Shown piece after piece: positions 1 through 12,240 of a DNA stretch of 64,000 bases. Under the pieces are notes generated by a model, which did not search any database, was not told the origin of the DNA, and saw nothing but the letters and a program-made list of their open reading frames with translations. Both the position numbers and the translations under genes were made by a program. Within the stretch, counting starts at the first letter, position 1. Every line of letters begins with the position of its first letter. Source of the DNA: Epiperipatus broadwayi (Eukaryota > Onychophora > Udeonychophora > Euonychophora > Peripatidae); the NCBI GenBank assembly GCA_028023455.1, contig JAQFVV010000017.1, positions 2,106,501-2,170,500 on the forward strand, read 5' to 3'.

Positions 1-590
1 AAACTCTTAACATTAAGAGTTTGAAAGTTTTAAAAATGTTATTAAATTAAAAAAAAAAATTAAACTGCCTTCTTGTGACCATTTTTTTCTACTTTTCAGA
101 AAACCAGTCAAATAGCATAAGAAATAAAATGAGCGTACACTTGACATTTTATATAATTTTAATTTATATTTAAACAGTATAAAAACAAATATTTTACACA
201 TTAGTTGATAAAGCAAATACAATAAATCTTGTGTTATAAAGTTCAAAAGTTTACCCGTATGTGTTCGAGCTTTACAACTTTCATCACTTCAGCCATTTTT
301 CACTTATGGCTTTCTCACGGAATCCTATTAATTATTCCGATACATTTTATATCAGCTCTGTATTGGAAAATCCTGGCCTGAGAGAGAGAGAGTGCATAGG
401 ATTTTGCTGCTTTTATCCTCATCAGTTTATCAAGCATCTTTTTAAGGAGCGAGAATTAACTGTAGCGCTCTCTTTAAATTTATTTACTATAGTAACGACA
501 CAGGTACGTGACATTTCAGTTCACTAATTTACAAATACACCAGCAATTCTTCCACTATAAATACATGGTGCCTTTAATTTAAAATGAAAC
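1..590. other. AT-rich stretch, no gene seen
   Basis: I see no convincing coding region, repeat or RNA gene here. The open frames are short and AT-driven. The stretch ends where the degenerate tail of a minus-strand retroelement begins. Confidence 0.5.
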
Positions 591-756
591 CCTGGGTATG
601 TTCACTCCACCTGGGACGTATGTACATTCCTGTAGTAGTTCATGTTCCAGCTGTTCTTCCTTAAGTGTTTCTAGGTCAGTTTCATTTCCAGGCCTCCCAT
701 TTAGCTTTGTTTCAGTTCAACACATCAAAATCATCATCTGAATTAGGGTGTTCACG

Positions 757-1011
757 TCAATGGTAAAGGTGATTTATGTGTTTTCTAAATGCTTTGCCAT
801 TTTGCAAATCAACCAGATGAATTGGCTTCGATAATAACTGTTTAACCACTCCTGGAATCCATTTACATTCCAACACATCATATATCCAAATGCTATCCCC
901 AGGTATAAATTTCCTAGCTTGAAAAGGTCTGCCCTTAGCTTTGTCAGATAACAATTGAGACAGATGAGTGTGGAAGACACGACACATTAATAACATCCAG
1001 GGTTTTTCCAT
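757..1011 (-). pseudogene. Gypsy integrase C-terminal domain
   Basis: An 84-residue frame overlaps the end of the core frame in a different register, which marks a frameshift. FIPGDSIWIYDVL and KWIPGVVKQLL, ending FRKHINHLYH, match the usual end of Ty3/gypsy pol (a GD-V-W strand, a W-x-G turn and a RHxxQL-like end). This domain binds DNA in intact elements. Confidence 0.75.
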
Positions 1012-1580
1012 TTGCTGTATCCAGAATAAAATGCTGTGTACATGACTTGTATCAAAGCTTCTGACATGTTCTGTAATTTTAGTTTTTTTAAAGTATATTT
1101 CAGATGTTGAACTCCTTGCTCAGCTATACTGTTACTTTTGGGATGGTATGGAGGCATAAGAGTGTGTTTTATCCTTCTGTCACTCAGAAAGTCTATAAAT
1201 TTTTTTGAAGTAAAACCTGAGCCATTATCAGTCATAATTGATTCCAGATAACCATGCATAGCAAACAATTCATTTAACACTCGGGTGGTACTTTTAGCAC
1301 TGGTATCCTTAATTAATCTGTACTCATTCCATTGTGAATATGCATCAATCAATAACAGTATTAAATTTCCATTTAATGGTTCAATATGATCCATAATGTG
1401 CATCCATAGAGAACTAGGCGTTTTCCAAGTTTCAAACTGTTTGGGAGATAATTTAGTTGTCTGTTGACAGTTTACACATTCTTTTATCATAGTTTCAATA
1501 TCAGTTGTCAAATTTGGCCACCACACATATGATCTTACTAGAGCTTTCATACACACAACTCCTGGGTGTCCTTGATGCAA
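987..1580 (-). pseudogene. Gypsy integrase: zinc finger and DDE core
   Basis: The 197-residue open frame begins inside the HHCC zinc finger (H2, H5, then C35 and C38 in KECVNCQ). The catalytic core follows: first Asp in IMDHIEP near residue 65, second Asp in MTDNGSGF near 117, third acidic residue in SNSIAEQGV near 153. The spacing fits the D,D-35-E pattern of retroviral-type integrases, which insert element cDNA into chromosomes. The frame stops early and the C-terminal domain is in another frame, so the protein is broken although all three catalytic residues remain. Confidence 0.85.
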
Positions 1581-1660
1581 TAGTTTTAAAATTTTGATCC
1601 TGCCTCAGTAGGGACCGATATGCAGTCATTATGCAATATGCATCCATTACAAACAGAGTC

Positions 1661-1867
1661 TCAGACAATCCAAATTGCTTTATTTAATTCTCTGGGGCAT
1701 TTTATTGGCCATCCATTTCTTATCCATTTTATTAGTTGGACATAACTTTTATTTTTCTTTGTCCAATCAGCTATGACTTCGCTATTTATGTTTTTTGCAT
1801 TTAACGCATCAATGTAGTTTATTTCTTTAATTTCATACAAGTTTTCTTTAACATCTGGACAAAGCAT
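1661..1867 (-). pseudogene. Gypsy RNase H-integrase linker fragment
   Basis: A 68-residue open stretch lies between the RNase H and integrase remnants on the same strand. It contains VIADWTKKNKSYVQLIKW, which resembles the connection region upstream of gypsy integrases. It has no catalytic motif and is assigned by position. Confidence 0.5.
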
Positions 1868-2120
1868 CGGTGTGTCCGATCTTCCTTCCCAGCTTATATA
1901 TCAACTTATAATCATAATATGACAAGTTGTCTATCTACCATAACATACGTTGGCTTGAAGGTTCAGATAACTTTTTCACAGCCAAAAATCCTCGTTAGAG
2001 GGCGATGATCAGTATAAATTTGTGAAATTTCATCCATACACATATTGATGGAACTTTTTTACTGCAAAAGCCATGGCCAATGCTTCCTTGTCCACTTAGC
2101 TATAGTTTTTTCTGCTGATG

Positions 2121-2870
2121 TCAGCACTCTAGAAGTGAAAGCAATTGGGCATTTCCCTTCATAGCATGGATGTGAGATGACAGCTCCCACACTGTATCTG
2201 GATGCATCTGTTGTAATATAGTCCAATCACTCCAGTAATGAACTAACTGCTTCTGATGTGAGCAAGTCTTTTGCAGCTTTAAATGCATTATCCTGTTCCA
2301 TATTCCAGACCCAACCTTGTTTTTTTCTTTAATAGCATATACAGCGGCAATAATACATGTGATTTTCCTGATAAAAAAGCTTTCATAGAAATTTAGCAGT
2401 CCCAAAAATGCTTGCAGTTTTTTCACATTTCTTGAATTTTCTGCATTCTTTATAGCTTTTACCTTTTCAGAATCTGGATGACGACCATTTGCATTTATAA
2501 TATGTCCTAGGAATTTAATTTTCCTTGCAGACCATATGCATTTTCTTAACTTTAATTTCACTTTGGCTTGTGCTAGCTTTGAGCAATTAGATCTATTCAC
2601 TTTTTGAGCTTAGCCTCTGTTGCTCCAATAATCAGAATATCCAGATAAGAGATTATGCCATCAATGGATCTAAGCAACATATCCATTTTTTGCTTGGAAA
2701 ACATTTGGTATGACTGTTATGCCATATGGTAATTTGTTGCACTTAAATAATCCTTTATGTATTGTTAACGTGAGTAGCTCTGCTGTATTTTGTGTTATGG
2801 GAATCTGGTAGAAGGCAGCCTTCAAATCTATTTTAGTGTAATATATTTTAGCAAAATATTATAGTGACAT
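2121..2870 (-). pseudogene. Gypsy reverse transcriptase and start of RNase H, broken
   Basis: Conceptual translation shows the RT motif KIDLKAAFYQI near 2845, then LPYGI near 2730, and a damaged active site reading SYLDILIIG near 2650, where family members have YLDD; one Asp codon is lost. Past a stop the frame continues with FLGHIINANG and LGLLNFYESF (thumb region, about 2520-2390), then an RNase H start ASRYSVGAVISH near 2205 in a shifted frame. These enzymes copy element RNA into DNA in cytoplasmic particles. The lost Asp and several stops make this copy non-functional. Confidence 0.8.
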
Positions 2871-3032
2871 ATTGGAACTGAATGGTTCAGTTCCAATATG
2901 TTGCCATGATTCTGGTATACAGTACTGAAAGTGTTTGGCAAATTGTTGTTTATAATTAATGTTTTTTTGAATTTTGGCTGCTCTGTTTATCATACTTTAT
3001 TCATGTAGAATAATTTTCAATATCTGACAGAG

Positions 3033-3057
<25 letters not shown>

Positions 3058-3063
<6 letters not shown>

Positions 3064-3425
3064 CAGTGTCCTTCCAAATTAAAGTACAATATAGATTTAC
3101 ATTTTCATTTACTGAGCCAGTACTAAAAACTTAACAATAGAGATTTTTTTATATTAAATGCTTTTATTGACTGTGCACTAAAAAGAAATAAAATAATTGT
3201 TTTTTCAACCACAATTGGAGTTTTTAGATTTAACTTGAAATAAAAGCATGGGGTCCAGAAATTAATCAAGTCAATTCTTATTTTTATAATAAGGGATTGA
3301 CTTAATTAATTTCTGGATCACCCATGCTTTTATTTCAAGTTAAATCTAAAAACCCCAATTGTGATTGAGAAACCAATTTTTGTTTTAGGGCACAGTCAAT
3401 AAAATCATTTAATATATATGTGTGT
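3058..3425. repeat. Fold-back repeat, copy A
   Basis: The core 3153-3413 is an inverted repeat: ATTAAATGCTTTTATTGAC near 3153 returns as its reverse complement near 3395-3413. The inner arms (about 3210-3277 and 3294-3358) also pair. It abuts a TA microsatellite on the left. It has no coding potential and looks like a MITE or other non-autonomous element. A second copy lies about 0.9 kb downstream. Confidence 0.75.
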
Positions 3426-3949
3426 GTGTTTAAATGTATTAATTAAAGTTAGAAAATTGGTTTATTTGTTTGTTAACTTTTGATTTTTTTCAAGTAAAAT
3501 GAAATTTTAAAATTGAGCTTTCATACATATAAATTCAATACAATTGCTTGAAATCTGGTATATAACTAATTAATACAAAGAAGACTTTTATCTTTTGAGT
3601 AGATTACCTAGTTTGTTAGATATGGAATAGAGGGCAGGAAAATATTAAAAATATTCAATAATTTCATGTAACTTGGTAAATTCTTACAACGTTCATTTGT
3701 TTTAAATAAACTCACAAGAGCATGGTAAACTTTTTCTTTTGATTTAATATTTTTTAGCATATGAAAATTGAGATAGTTTTGGTAAGCTTTTTTTTAAAAA
3801 AATAAAAAATTTCCAATCAAAGTAAAAATGTTAAACATTTTTCACTTAAAAGAATATTTTTAATCACTTATATAGTAATATTATGGACACATACTAAATA
3901 TGATATATATATAAAAGGTAAATATTTTAACTTGTAGCAAAACTATCCA

Positions 3950-4335
3950 GTGATATATATATACATATCAACTATAAGTATCCTGTCAATTTAAAATATG
4001 ATATAGTTTTACATTTTCATTTGCTGTGCCAATACTAAAAACTTAAAAATAATAGAAATATTTTTTTATATTAAATGCTTTTATTGACTATGCATTAAAT
4101 AGAAAAAAAAATGTTTCTTCAATCATTATTGGGATTTTTAGATTTAACTTGAAATAAAAACATGGGGGTCCAGAAGAGATTGACTTAATTAATTTCTGGA
4201 CCCACCCCCATTCCTTTATTTCAAGTTAAATCTAAAAAAATCCAATTGCCATTGAAAAAACTTTTTTTTTCTTTTTAGTGTATAGTCAATAAAAGCATTT
4301 AATATTTAAAAAAATTATTTCTATTATTTAATCTT
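3950..4335. repeat. Fold-back repeat, copy B
   Basis: Same family as the repeat at 3058-3425: the same left flank (TTTACATTTTCATTTGCTG), the same arms and the same TA-rich edge. Here the arms extend further, about 4048-4332, with AAATAATAGAAAT mirrored at the right end. The central loop differs and is shorter. Confidence 0.75.
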
Positions 4336-5005
4336 GAGATTACCATATGTTATTTTAGTTGTTCTGACCAAGTTATGACAATATTATCAATAGTCACAAT
4401 ATATTAAAATTGTATTTTATTTTAATACTTTGAGTTATAATACAAAATCCAAATTTTATTGATTCATGTTATATATATATATAATAAAATAGCTTTTAAT
4501 TTTTTTAGAAATGCAATTTTTAAAAACTTATTAAACTCACAATTTTTAAAAAAAAACTTATGAAACTAATTTTGAATAACATTTTAATTAATGTTTATCT
4601 TCTTATTAATATTATACTTATAAAAATTATCATAAATTTTATTTTTTCCTATTATATTTTCTATTATTTATATATATAGACATATTTACTAGATTTTTAA
4701 TCCCATTATATTTTTGCTTTTTGTCTCAACTCTAATTCTCATATAATTCCTTTTTCTATTTAATCTATTCCTGCAACTTGTTCAAGAAAATCATCTATCA
4801 TTTACATCTTTTAATTTTCTTCTCTCCACCTTAATTTTTATATTTTTTATATCTGTATAGTTTTCAAATTGTAGTTCCATATCTTTTACACTATTTGTTA
4901 CAAATATATCATGTGACAAAACAGAAATTAACCCTATTATTTATTAATTTTTATTAGTCATTCATTAGACTAGATATTGTCCATTAAAGAAATAATATAT
5001 CTATA
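4336..5005. other. AT-rich stretch, no gene seen
   Basis: Very AT-rich with short TA runs. No supported feature. Confidence 0.5.
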
Positions 5006-5009
5006 GTAT

Positions 5010-5215
5010 AATTTTCACTACACCACTCACATTCAAGATAAAGATTGGTTTCTATCCACTTTTAATATCTTGCAGTCATAAAAATTTGACCAAAGATGTA
5101 TATTTTTCACTTCTTTGGTCATATGTTTATAATTAGATCCCTCAACTAGGTGTTAAAAGTTAATAGAAACCACTCCCTACTTTACATGAGAGTGATGTAG
5201 TATAAAAATTATGCA
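5010..5215 (-). repeat. H2b-family repeat, ribozyme part missing
   Basis: Shares TTTGGTCATATGTTTAT, a GATCCCTC block and a terminal CATGAGAGTGATGTAGT block with the repeat at 42700-42905, and is also related to 62085-62285. The hammerhead core present in those copies is not recognisable here. Confidence 0.6.
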
Positions 5216-5344
5216 ACAGAAATAAATAATAAAAATGGCTATAAACACTTTTCCTTCAACCTGATTTTACATTCATTTACTGATATTTATAAAAAAATAT
5301 TTTTAATACATTGTACAGGCCTACACACACACCTGCACATATAA

Positions 5345-5870
5345 TGTAATATATAAGGGATTCGAATTCAGACTTTCACATGACCCTCAACTCTCCATGC
5401 CATTTCATATTGCTGACCCACCTGATCACACACATGTTGAAAAGATAAATAATCACCAATATACATATTTCATGTGAAACTAGCAATCATCAGTTGGTCC
5501 AGATTACTATCTCCACACATATATACAATCAGGTGCTCAGCTTTACATTAAGATAGTGAATCTTCATACTTTAATGGACCGCTTCAAACTACTCCAACCC
5601 ACAACTCTTCAGCCATCCAATTCATTGAAAATCTGATGATGGAACATTCAAAGCGGACATTAGTGCCAAGGTTGTCATCCTATCCTAATGTCAACATGGG
5701 TAGGATGACAACCTTAGCACTAATTTGGGCTTTGAATGTTCCATCATCAGATTTTCAAAGAAATGAATGACTGAAGAGTTGTCGGTTGAAGTAATTTTAA
5801 GCCTGTCCATTAAAGTATGAAGATTGGCTATCTTAATATAAAGCTGAGGATGGATTGTGCCAAGACATCT
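5345..5870. repeat. H2 repeat, head-to-head dimer
   Basis: A long inverted repeat: 5531-5688 pairs with about 5698-5852 around a short loop. The left unit runs out to 5350 and holds a hammerhead-like core on the minus strand; the right unit is cut short at about 5870. Its terminal block (GGGATTCGAATTCAGACTTT) recurs at 60880 and, inverted, near 61350. Confidence 0.8.
5464..5512 (-). ncRNA. Hammerhead-like motif, H2 family, decayed
   Basis: Minus strand: CTGATGA, then a stem II whose two halves no longer pair well, then GAAA and stem III ATATGTAT, followed by TTGG that can pair with CCAA upstream of the core (stem I). Likely inactive because of stem II. Confidence 0.5.
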
Positions 5871-6365
5871 AAAAATAAAAATAAATTATATAGTTTAATT
5901 TTGATATGAATAAATTGTTACTAGTACTTTACAATGCTATAATTCATGCATATAAGAGTTACTGTAGCAGCATTTTTATAGACTGTACAGCTGTAAAATA
6001 AAATTTACACAGCTTAATTTATTATAGTTTTAAGCTTAAATAAATGCTTAACATGCTAAAGTAGATGATAAATAATGTATTTTAAATTATTAATAATTTA
6101 GTCATGATTTAATCATTTTAAATATTTCAAACAGATTGAATTAATTTTAGGATTAAGAAACCGGGTTCAAACTCTATTATTATTTGCTGATATTTAAACT
6201 AATCTATAATATTTTAATTCATTTTAACACATAATCTTACAGTTAAATATTTTAAATTATTCACTTGCAAAGAGTTTAATAAAACTAATAATTAAAGACA
6301 ATTTTTAAAACAGTAGACAGATGGATATCTGAATAAATGAGTGGATAAAATTTTTAAATTTTAGC
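5871..6365. other. AT-rich stretch, no gene seen
   Basis: No supported coding region, RNA or repeat. Confidence 0.5.
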
Positions 6366-6370
6366 ATTAC

Positions 6371-7530
6371 CCCTGGGTCTCATTTTATGCAGTAGATAGG
6401 TTATGCAGAAAATGTGCATTAAAAAAATCGCACAAAAATAGACTTAACTTACCTTGAAAAATGGGGAATAGATTCTGTAATTTTCAGAAATTGCATAAAA
6501 AGCAAAAGGGAAAAATTACTTTAAAATTTGCATTAAAAAAATAAGAACAAATGTATGACTAGTAAAAAATTTCAAATATTTGAAAAAAAATTCATACAAG
6601 ACAAACTTTTTTTATTAACTACAGTATTTAACTTTACATTTTTTCATTACTGCTATTTGACAATATGCGTTTGTGAACTGGTAAGAAATCAGATTCATCA
6701 CAAGAGGAAGTGCAACTAGTGCCACTTTCAAACTTGTGCTGTGTTAATGGTTTTCTGTTGATAATGTAATCTGAGATTAAACTTTGAGAAGATGATTTTA
6801 CTAATCGTTTATAAAGCTCATGATATCCAGACATATAACTATTTAGCTCTTGGAATTTAAGAGGTTGTTCATTGCAGGAAAGTTAGATTTCAGCATTTTC
6901 TGACATTTTTTGTCCACACATCAATGTAAAATCTATGATTAACTGATTTTTACTTATCAGAAAATAATAAAATTGTCTTTTTTTGTTTACCACTGAAATA
7001 AATTTTAAATGTTCACATTTTGTTTCTGTATTAAAGAAATGAGATCACAATCAAAACAAAAAGATTATGCATTATCATTAGAAAGATTATTTTTAGTTTA
7101 CAAAATCAATAAAATCTTCATTATTTATTTTAAAAATCTAAAAATATTTATTTCTGTTATATCTAGCAAAATACTTTTTAAAAGTTTAAATTTTTTGAAT
7201 ATTTATTGTGATATTTTTATATGTAAGTATAACTATTATTATTTACTCATTAGTATAAGTAGGTTACTTACATAGAAGCTAAGATTCTAAATACAGCTTC
7301 AGGCCATATTCACATTAGCTGCTAATATAACATTATATTTTTAGAAAAAAAAGTATTTCAAGTCAAAATAAGTTAATAATTTAAATTTTTTGATATCTAA
7401 TAAATACAGTGAAATATGAACTTCTTTATCACATAAAATAAAATCCACATAAAAAGATATTAAGAAGAAACATGAATAGCATAACTTCAAAATCACATTA
7501 AAATAATCCACATAAAATGAGACCCAGGTG
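6371..7530. mobile_element. Possible DNA-transposon remnant with terminal inverted repeats
   Basis: CCTGGGTCTCATTTTATG at about 6371-6388 recurs as its exact reverse complement at about 7513-7530, 1.16 kb apart. Matching 18-bp inverted termini with a small open frame between them suggest an internally deleted DNA transposon. I see no clear target-site duplication and no transposase catalytic motif, so the class is not assigned. Confidence 0.4.
6634..6834 (-). CDS. Small open reading frame, function unknown
   Basis: 66 codons, hydrophilic and Ser-rich, ending in stop with an AATAAA motif about 40 bases downstream on the same strand. It sits between the inverted termini at 6371 and 7530. It could be the tail of a transposase gene, a terminal exon, or chance. 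I do not recognise the protein; the start is simply the first ATG and coding status is uncertain. Confidence 0.2.
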   Translation of the reverse strand: MSGYHELYKRLVKSSSQSLISDYIINRKPLTQHKFESGTSCTSSCDESDFLPVHKRILSNSSNEKM

Positions 7531-10500
7531 TGTTTAAAAATATTATTTAATGTCTAGTTTTAAAAAATAATTTAAAATGTATATTCTGAGACTTGTCTAA
7601 ATTTGAACTATAATAAATGTATTAAATATTATATGTAATATTTTGTTTATTAAAGATGTAATATAAATTTCAATTATTTTATATTTTATTCTGGGATCTG
7701 AACATTTATGTAATTATTTTATTTGCAACCAGAAATTATTTTTAACTTTTTTTTAATTGACTAGAGAAAAGTTAGATTTATTTTAAAATATGAACAAATA
7801 ATTGATTTTTAATTGATAACCTTTTCTGATTACAATAGATTAGGATTCAAACTAATAAGGGAATAGATTATAAATTAAAAGGTTAATCAAAAGCCATGTA
7901 AAGTGGTCACCTGACTACTACTATAAATAAGATGAAAAATATACATGATTTCTACTTGTGTACTCTTCTCACTTTACTTCAATTGTTTAATTTGTAGCTG
8001 TTATATTTTAAATTTTTAAAACAACTTATTTTTCTAGCTTAAGTATGTTAGGGTAATTTGAAAATGATCTCAACAATTATTTGAACTGCACACCAAAGGA
8101 ACTGAAATCTTCATATCTTTCCACTTTAGTGGTAATATCATTTCATTATTACAATGTTTAGAATGTTATCTTCTAAATTTTTGTCAGAAAACTTGAACAG
8201 TTATTTTCCTTACCAATATAATGATCCAAAAGCAATTGTCAATTTCAAGGTATATTTGAATGTGTACATTATAATTCAAATTACCACAATATATTTAAAT
8301 TTCTTAGTGGCAAGAATGTCTCAGACAGTGTTGATAATTTCTTGATATTTTATTTTAAAGCATTCATTCATATTTAAATATCTAGAATTTATTTACCTCA
8401 AATAAAATACTTAATTCAGGATAAAAATTATATTTTGATATGTTGAATGCATCTTATCAGATGTTTTAAAGAATTTATTTAAGTATGCCAAAGAATTAAA
8501 TTAATAATTGTTTTTTTTTATTTCAATAAAAATTTATTTGGGCTGTATTCTAATAAAAACATATTGTTAATTGGAAAATAGCATGAAAGAATCTTTTATT
8601 ATGACTGTTTTCTCCCCTTGAAAGCAAAAAAATCATTTTCAATGTAGGGTAATAAAAAAATTCACTTACAACAATCTATTTAATAAATATTATGAAAAAT
8701 TTAAGTTATTTATATCATAAAAATAAAATACAAAATATACCTCTAAAAAGACATTTTAATGAATTTAAAATATTTTTCTGCATTTTAATTATTTTATAAT
8801 GCCTGCAATAATATTTTAAATACTGCAAGTTCTCATATTCTCCCAAGTGTTACTATGGAAACCATTATTTTCATAAATATGATCTTTAGAAATAAGTATT
8901 TTTCTCCTGTAAATACTTTATAATGTTGGATGACTATAATTTATTAAAAGTATTCTGCAAAATATTTTCTTTATTACAACAAATGAAAATCATTTATTTT
9001 GATGGATTAATTTAAAAATCTGAATTTAAATACTACTGAACTATTATTTATTACAACTTAGTAAACATATATCATAATTTAAATTTAGAATACTTGTTCA
9101 AATGGCCATAGATTTATTTTATTATTTTTCTAGAACATAATCATCTGAGTTTTTCATTAAGGAAAAGCACTTTCATATTTCATAGCTATATTTTAAATTT
9201 TGATGTTTTAGTAGGATTATATTTTATGATGGATATGTTTACCATCCATAAGACTTTATCTGCCAAATTTACTTACTTACATTCTAATGTAATGATTATA
9301 TAAAGAAGGAAACAGAAGGACTGTAATTTATTTATTTGATGATAAAAATAGTTGAATTTACTTGTATTTATGATTTTGCATACCATGTTTTATTTTAGGT
9401 CATATTATTTTCATATTATATGCCAAATTTTGAAATGTTTTAAATAAAAAGTTCTCAGAATAGTAATTTATCATATTTGCATATGTAAATAGTATATGAT
9501 TCTTTTTTTACATATGAATTATTTATTACAAAGGTATATGATGTAAGCTGAATAAGTAGATGTATGTTTATATTATTTATTTTATGCTTATTTATTGCAT
9601 AATATTAATGGAATCCCATTTGGCATTAGTTATTATCTATTATCTTTCCCATTTGTTAGCTATAGTATTTTTGTTAGATAGCATCTTAGTCTCTCTATTT
9701 TAGGTATACTTATGTATGTCAATATATTTAGAGATGGTAGTGTTAATCTCTGTCATTATTTTGCTAGTTTATTTTTTAAAAGAGGCCATAGCATTATCTA
9801 TCTTTTGTTATTATTGTTTGGTAGCATAAGTATGCTCATTTGTATATATTTTTGGAGATAGTAGCTTAGACTCTCTATTTTAAGGCAATGCCTATTTAAT
9901 ATTTTTGTCCCTGATGTGCATTCTTATTTTTTCTGATTAGTGATATAGACCTAGATTCTTTATTAGCCCTGAAAATAGGCACATTTTCATGAGTTATGCC
10001 CTCATACTTTTCACTTTGCTTAACTTTATTATTTGAAGTTGGATCTTATTTGTATGTTTAATAAAGCATGGGTAATATTTTATTATGGTTTTATCTGGTA
10101 TTTTTAGTGGTGAATTCTACCATACATCTAGAGAACTTTTGGTTGGGTTAATGTGAATGATTCATTATATATGTGTAAGACCTATATTTGAGCTTTGCTC
10201 ATAAGAAGGACAAAATATGATAAATAATTAATTTTAAATTTTTAAAGTTTATTATTGGCATAAATAAACAATATATTTGGCTTATCATTCTTTTATCACT
10301 GTACTGGTAAGCTATTACTATTATTATTGAGTATATTAAATATTCATAAAAGGGACACTACTTATATGAAGGTTATTATTTGTATGAATGCATTTATAAG
10401 TCAGAATCTTGTGACAATTAAACAATAGAAAGTTTATTTTGAATTGCTGAATTATTTTTGCTTAATCCAATTGATTTTCTTTTTATAAAACATGATGTAA

Positions 10501-11870
10501 AATTTTTAATCCTTCTGTCATAAATTTTGAGGAAGTAATGGTGTAAAGACCTGTGGCTATGTGGACTCAAATATTTACTATTTGCAGTTGTATATTTATT
10601 TTTCTGTAGAATAAATATTTGTTGTTATTTAAGAAATTTTTCATAGTTGTTTGTTCACATCAATCCATTTATCAGCCAGAAAGCATTTCACTTATGAATA
10701 TTGTAAATTATTTTTAAGTGTATTTGCTAAAAGAATACATGACCATGGAAACTAATAAGAGTCACTTTATTGAATTATTTAAGCATTAGTATTACTTCTA
10801 AGAAAGATATATTTGCTTAATAAAGAAGTATAATTTGATTTATCATCTTGGATCACTTTAACTAATTTGATTTGCTTAATTCGAATCACTAAACATGTTT
10901 ATTTTAAAATCATTTTTATATTTGAAGATCACATTTATTATCCTATGATAAAAGTTAATTTTACAAGAACCTAGTTCCTGTTTACAAGATGTTTAAGTAG
11001 ATTTATTTTGAATATTTAGCATGGCTATTAAATCCCTTACTCATTCTTAATATCTGAGTGTAATCCTAGATTATTCTATATCTTATTCTAAAATTGAGAG
11101 ATCATGTTTATTTAAGTTCACATTAGTATTATTTGTATTATAATTGTGATAAGACATTACCTTCAGGAAGTGTATGTCTTATTTATTTTATTAACTAAGA
11201 TTTTCTTCAATATTGAATAAATCTGAAGAGTCAAAAATAATTTATTTTGTGATTAAATGAGATCATATTACCCTGAGATACTCTGGTTTGTTTTACAAAT
11301 AGCATTATTTGATTTTATTTTAATAATGAAATTACATTCAAAAGATGGATTTTAAGTGATATAGATTTTCAAATAATATTTTAAATTTTATAAGAAATAA
11401 TGTTTTTATCTGATCAGAGCAATAAAATGCTTAGAAGATATTTAGATGATGAATAAAAAAACATTGCTGTTGTCGATATTTGTAGAGGAATGAAATTTAA
11501 ATGTAACCTCAATGTCATATATTCGTAGTATTAAGATTTTAAATACTTCCCCTGTATATTTTCTTATTGTAGCCTATGGAATTTGTTTTATAAACCCACT
11601 GAGCTTAGATATTATTGAGCGATGTTTCAGCCTATACTTGTCCTTTCATTTCATTTTTTATAGGTTACAATTTCACCCAACAAATTGCACAGCTCACTCA
11701 TAGATTGTCTTCTATTTTACTGGTTACAATTTGGCTTGCCTAATGTGTTGATTATCAATCAGAAAAAGGATTTAGATCAATCATTTAGGATTTAAGCATT
11801 GTTATAGCCTTTTGTTGCTCATTACGACCTCTCACCATTATCTTTTGAGATTACAATATATATATATATA
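7531..11870. other. 4.3 kb AT-rich DNA, no gene seen
   Basis: No open frame with a recognisable domain, no clear inverted repeat and no RNA gene. Two loosely similar blocks occur near 9640 and 9830 (ending in CTCTCTATTTTA). This is either intergenic or a long intron. Confidence 0.5.
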
Positions 11871-11871
11871 T

Positions 11872-12240
11872 GTAATAAACAAACAATTTAATGGTAAAAA
11901 TATTATATTTTAATTTCTTTAGTATTTCTTTCAATTACGTAGTAATCCTCGTCAGCTTTAAATGAATTGCAAATTTTAATGTTATGTAAATTCAATAAGC
12001 TGTGTATGACCATATTTGCAACTTTCCTATTAATAACATTATCTTTATATTTATCTATTAAAATTGCTTCTTTAATTTTCAATATGGCCATACATAGTTT
12101 ATGGAAATTTACGTACATTAAAATTTGAAATTCATTTAAAGCTGACGAGGATTACTATATAATTGAAAGTTCTACTAAAGAATTTAAAATATATTTTTTA
12201 TCATTAAATTATTTGTTTGTATATTACATATAATATTTTT
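11872..12240. repeat. Inverted repeat with hammerhead-like arms
   Basis: Arms at about 11880-11995 and 12112-12238 are reverse complements, with a 115-bp spacer and a TA microsatellite on the left edge. Each arm carries CTGACGAGGATTACTA followed by AATTGAAAG (plus strand at about 12143, minus strand on the left arm). The layout matches the other inverted ribozyme repeats in this window. Confidence 0.65.
12143..12175 (+). ncRNA. Weak hammerhead-like motif
   Basis: CTGACGA, a possible stem II GATTA/TAATT with one bulged G, GAAA, and a 3-bp stem III (AGT/ACT). Stem I is not convincing. The left arm repeats the motif on the minus strand. Could be chance or a decayed ribozyme. Confidence 0.25.

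Larger units (their letters stand above)
590..2870 (-). mobile_element. Ty3/gypsy-type LTR retrotransposon pol remnant
   Basis: Read on the minus strand, the order is reverse transcriptase (about 2870-2400), RNase H (about 2240-1960), linker (1867-1661), integrase zinc finger and catalytic core (1580-987) and integrase C-terminal domain (1011-757), followed by a short degenerate tail. RT before RNase H before integrase is the order known for Ty3/gypsy elements. Many stops and frameshifts interrupt it. I found no flanking long terminal repeats or gag, so this is an old internal fragment. Confidence 0.85.

Noticed and set aside
261-527. 88-codon open frame
   Set aside because: No recognisable domain, composition like its AT-rich surroundings, no supporting signal.
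5637-5760. CTGATGATGG strings near the H2 dimer centre
   Set aside because: They begin like a hammerhead core but lack a stem II and GAAA; they are part of the H2 body.
9600-10000. Possible tandem duplication near 9640 and 9830
   Set aside because: Similarity is loose and limited to AT-rich words; not strong enough to call.
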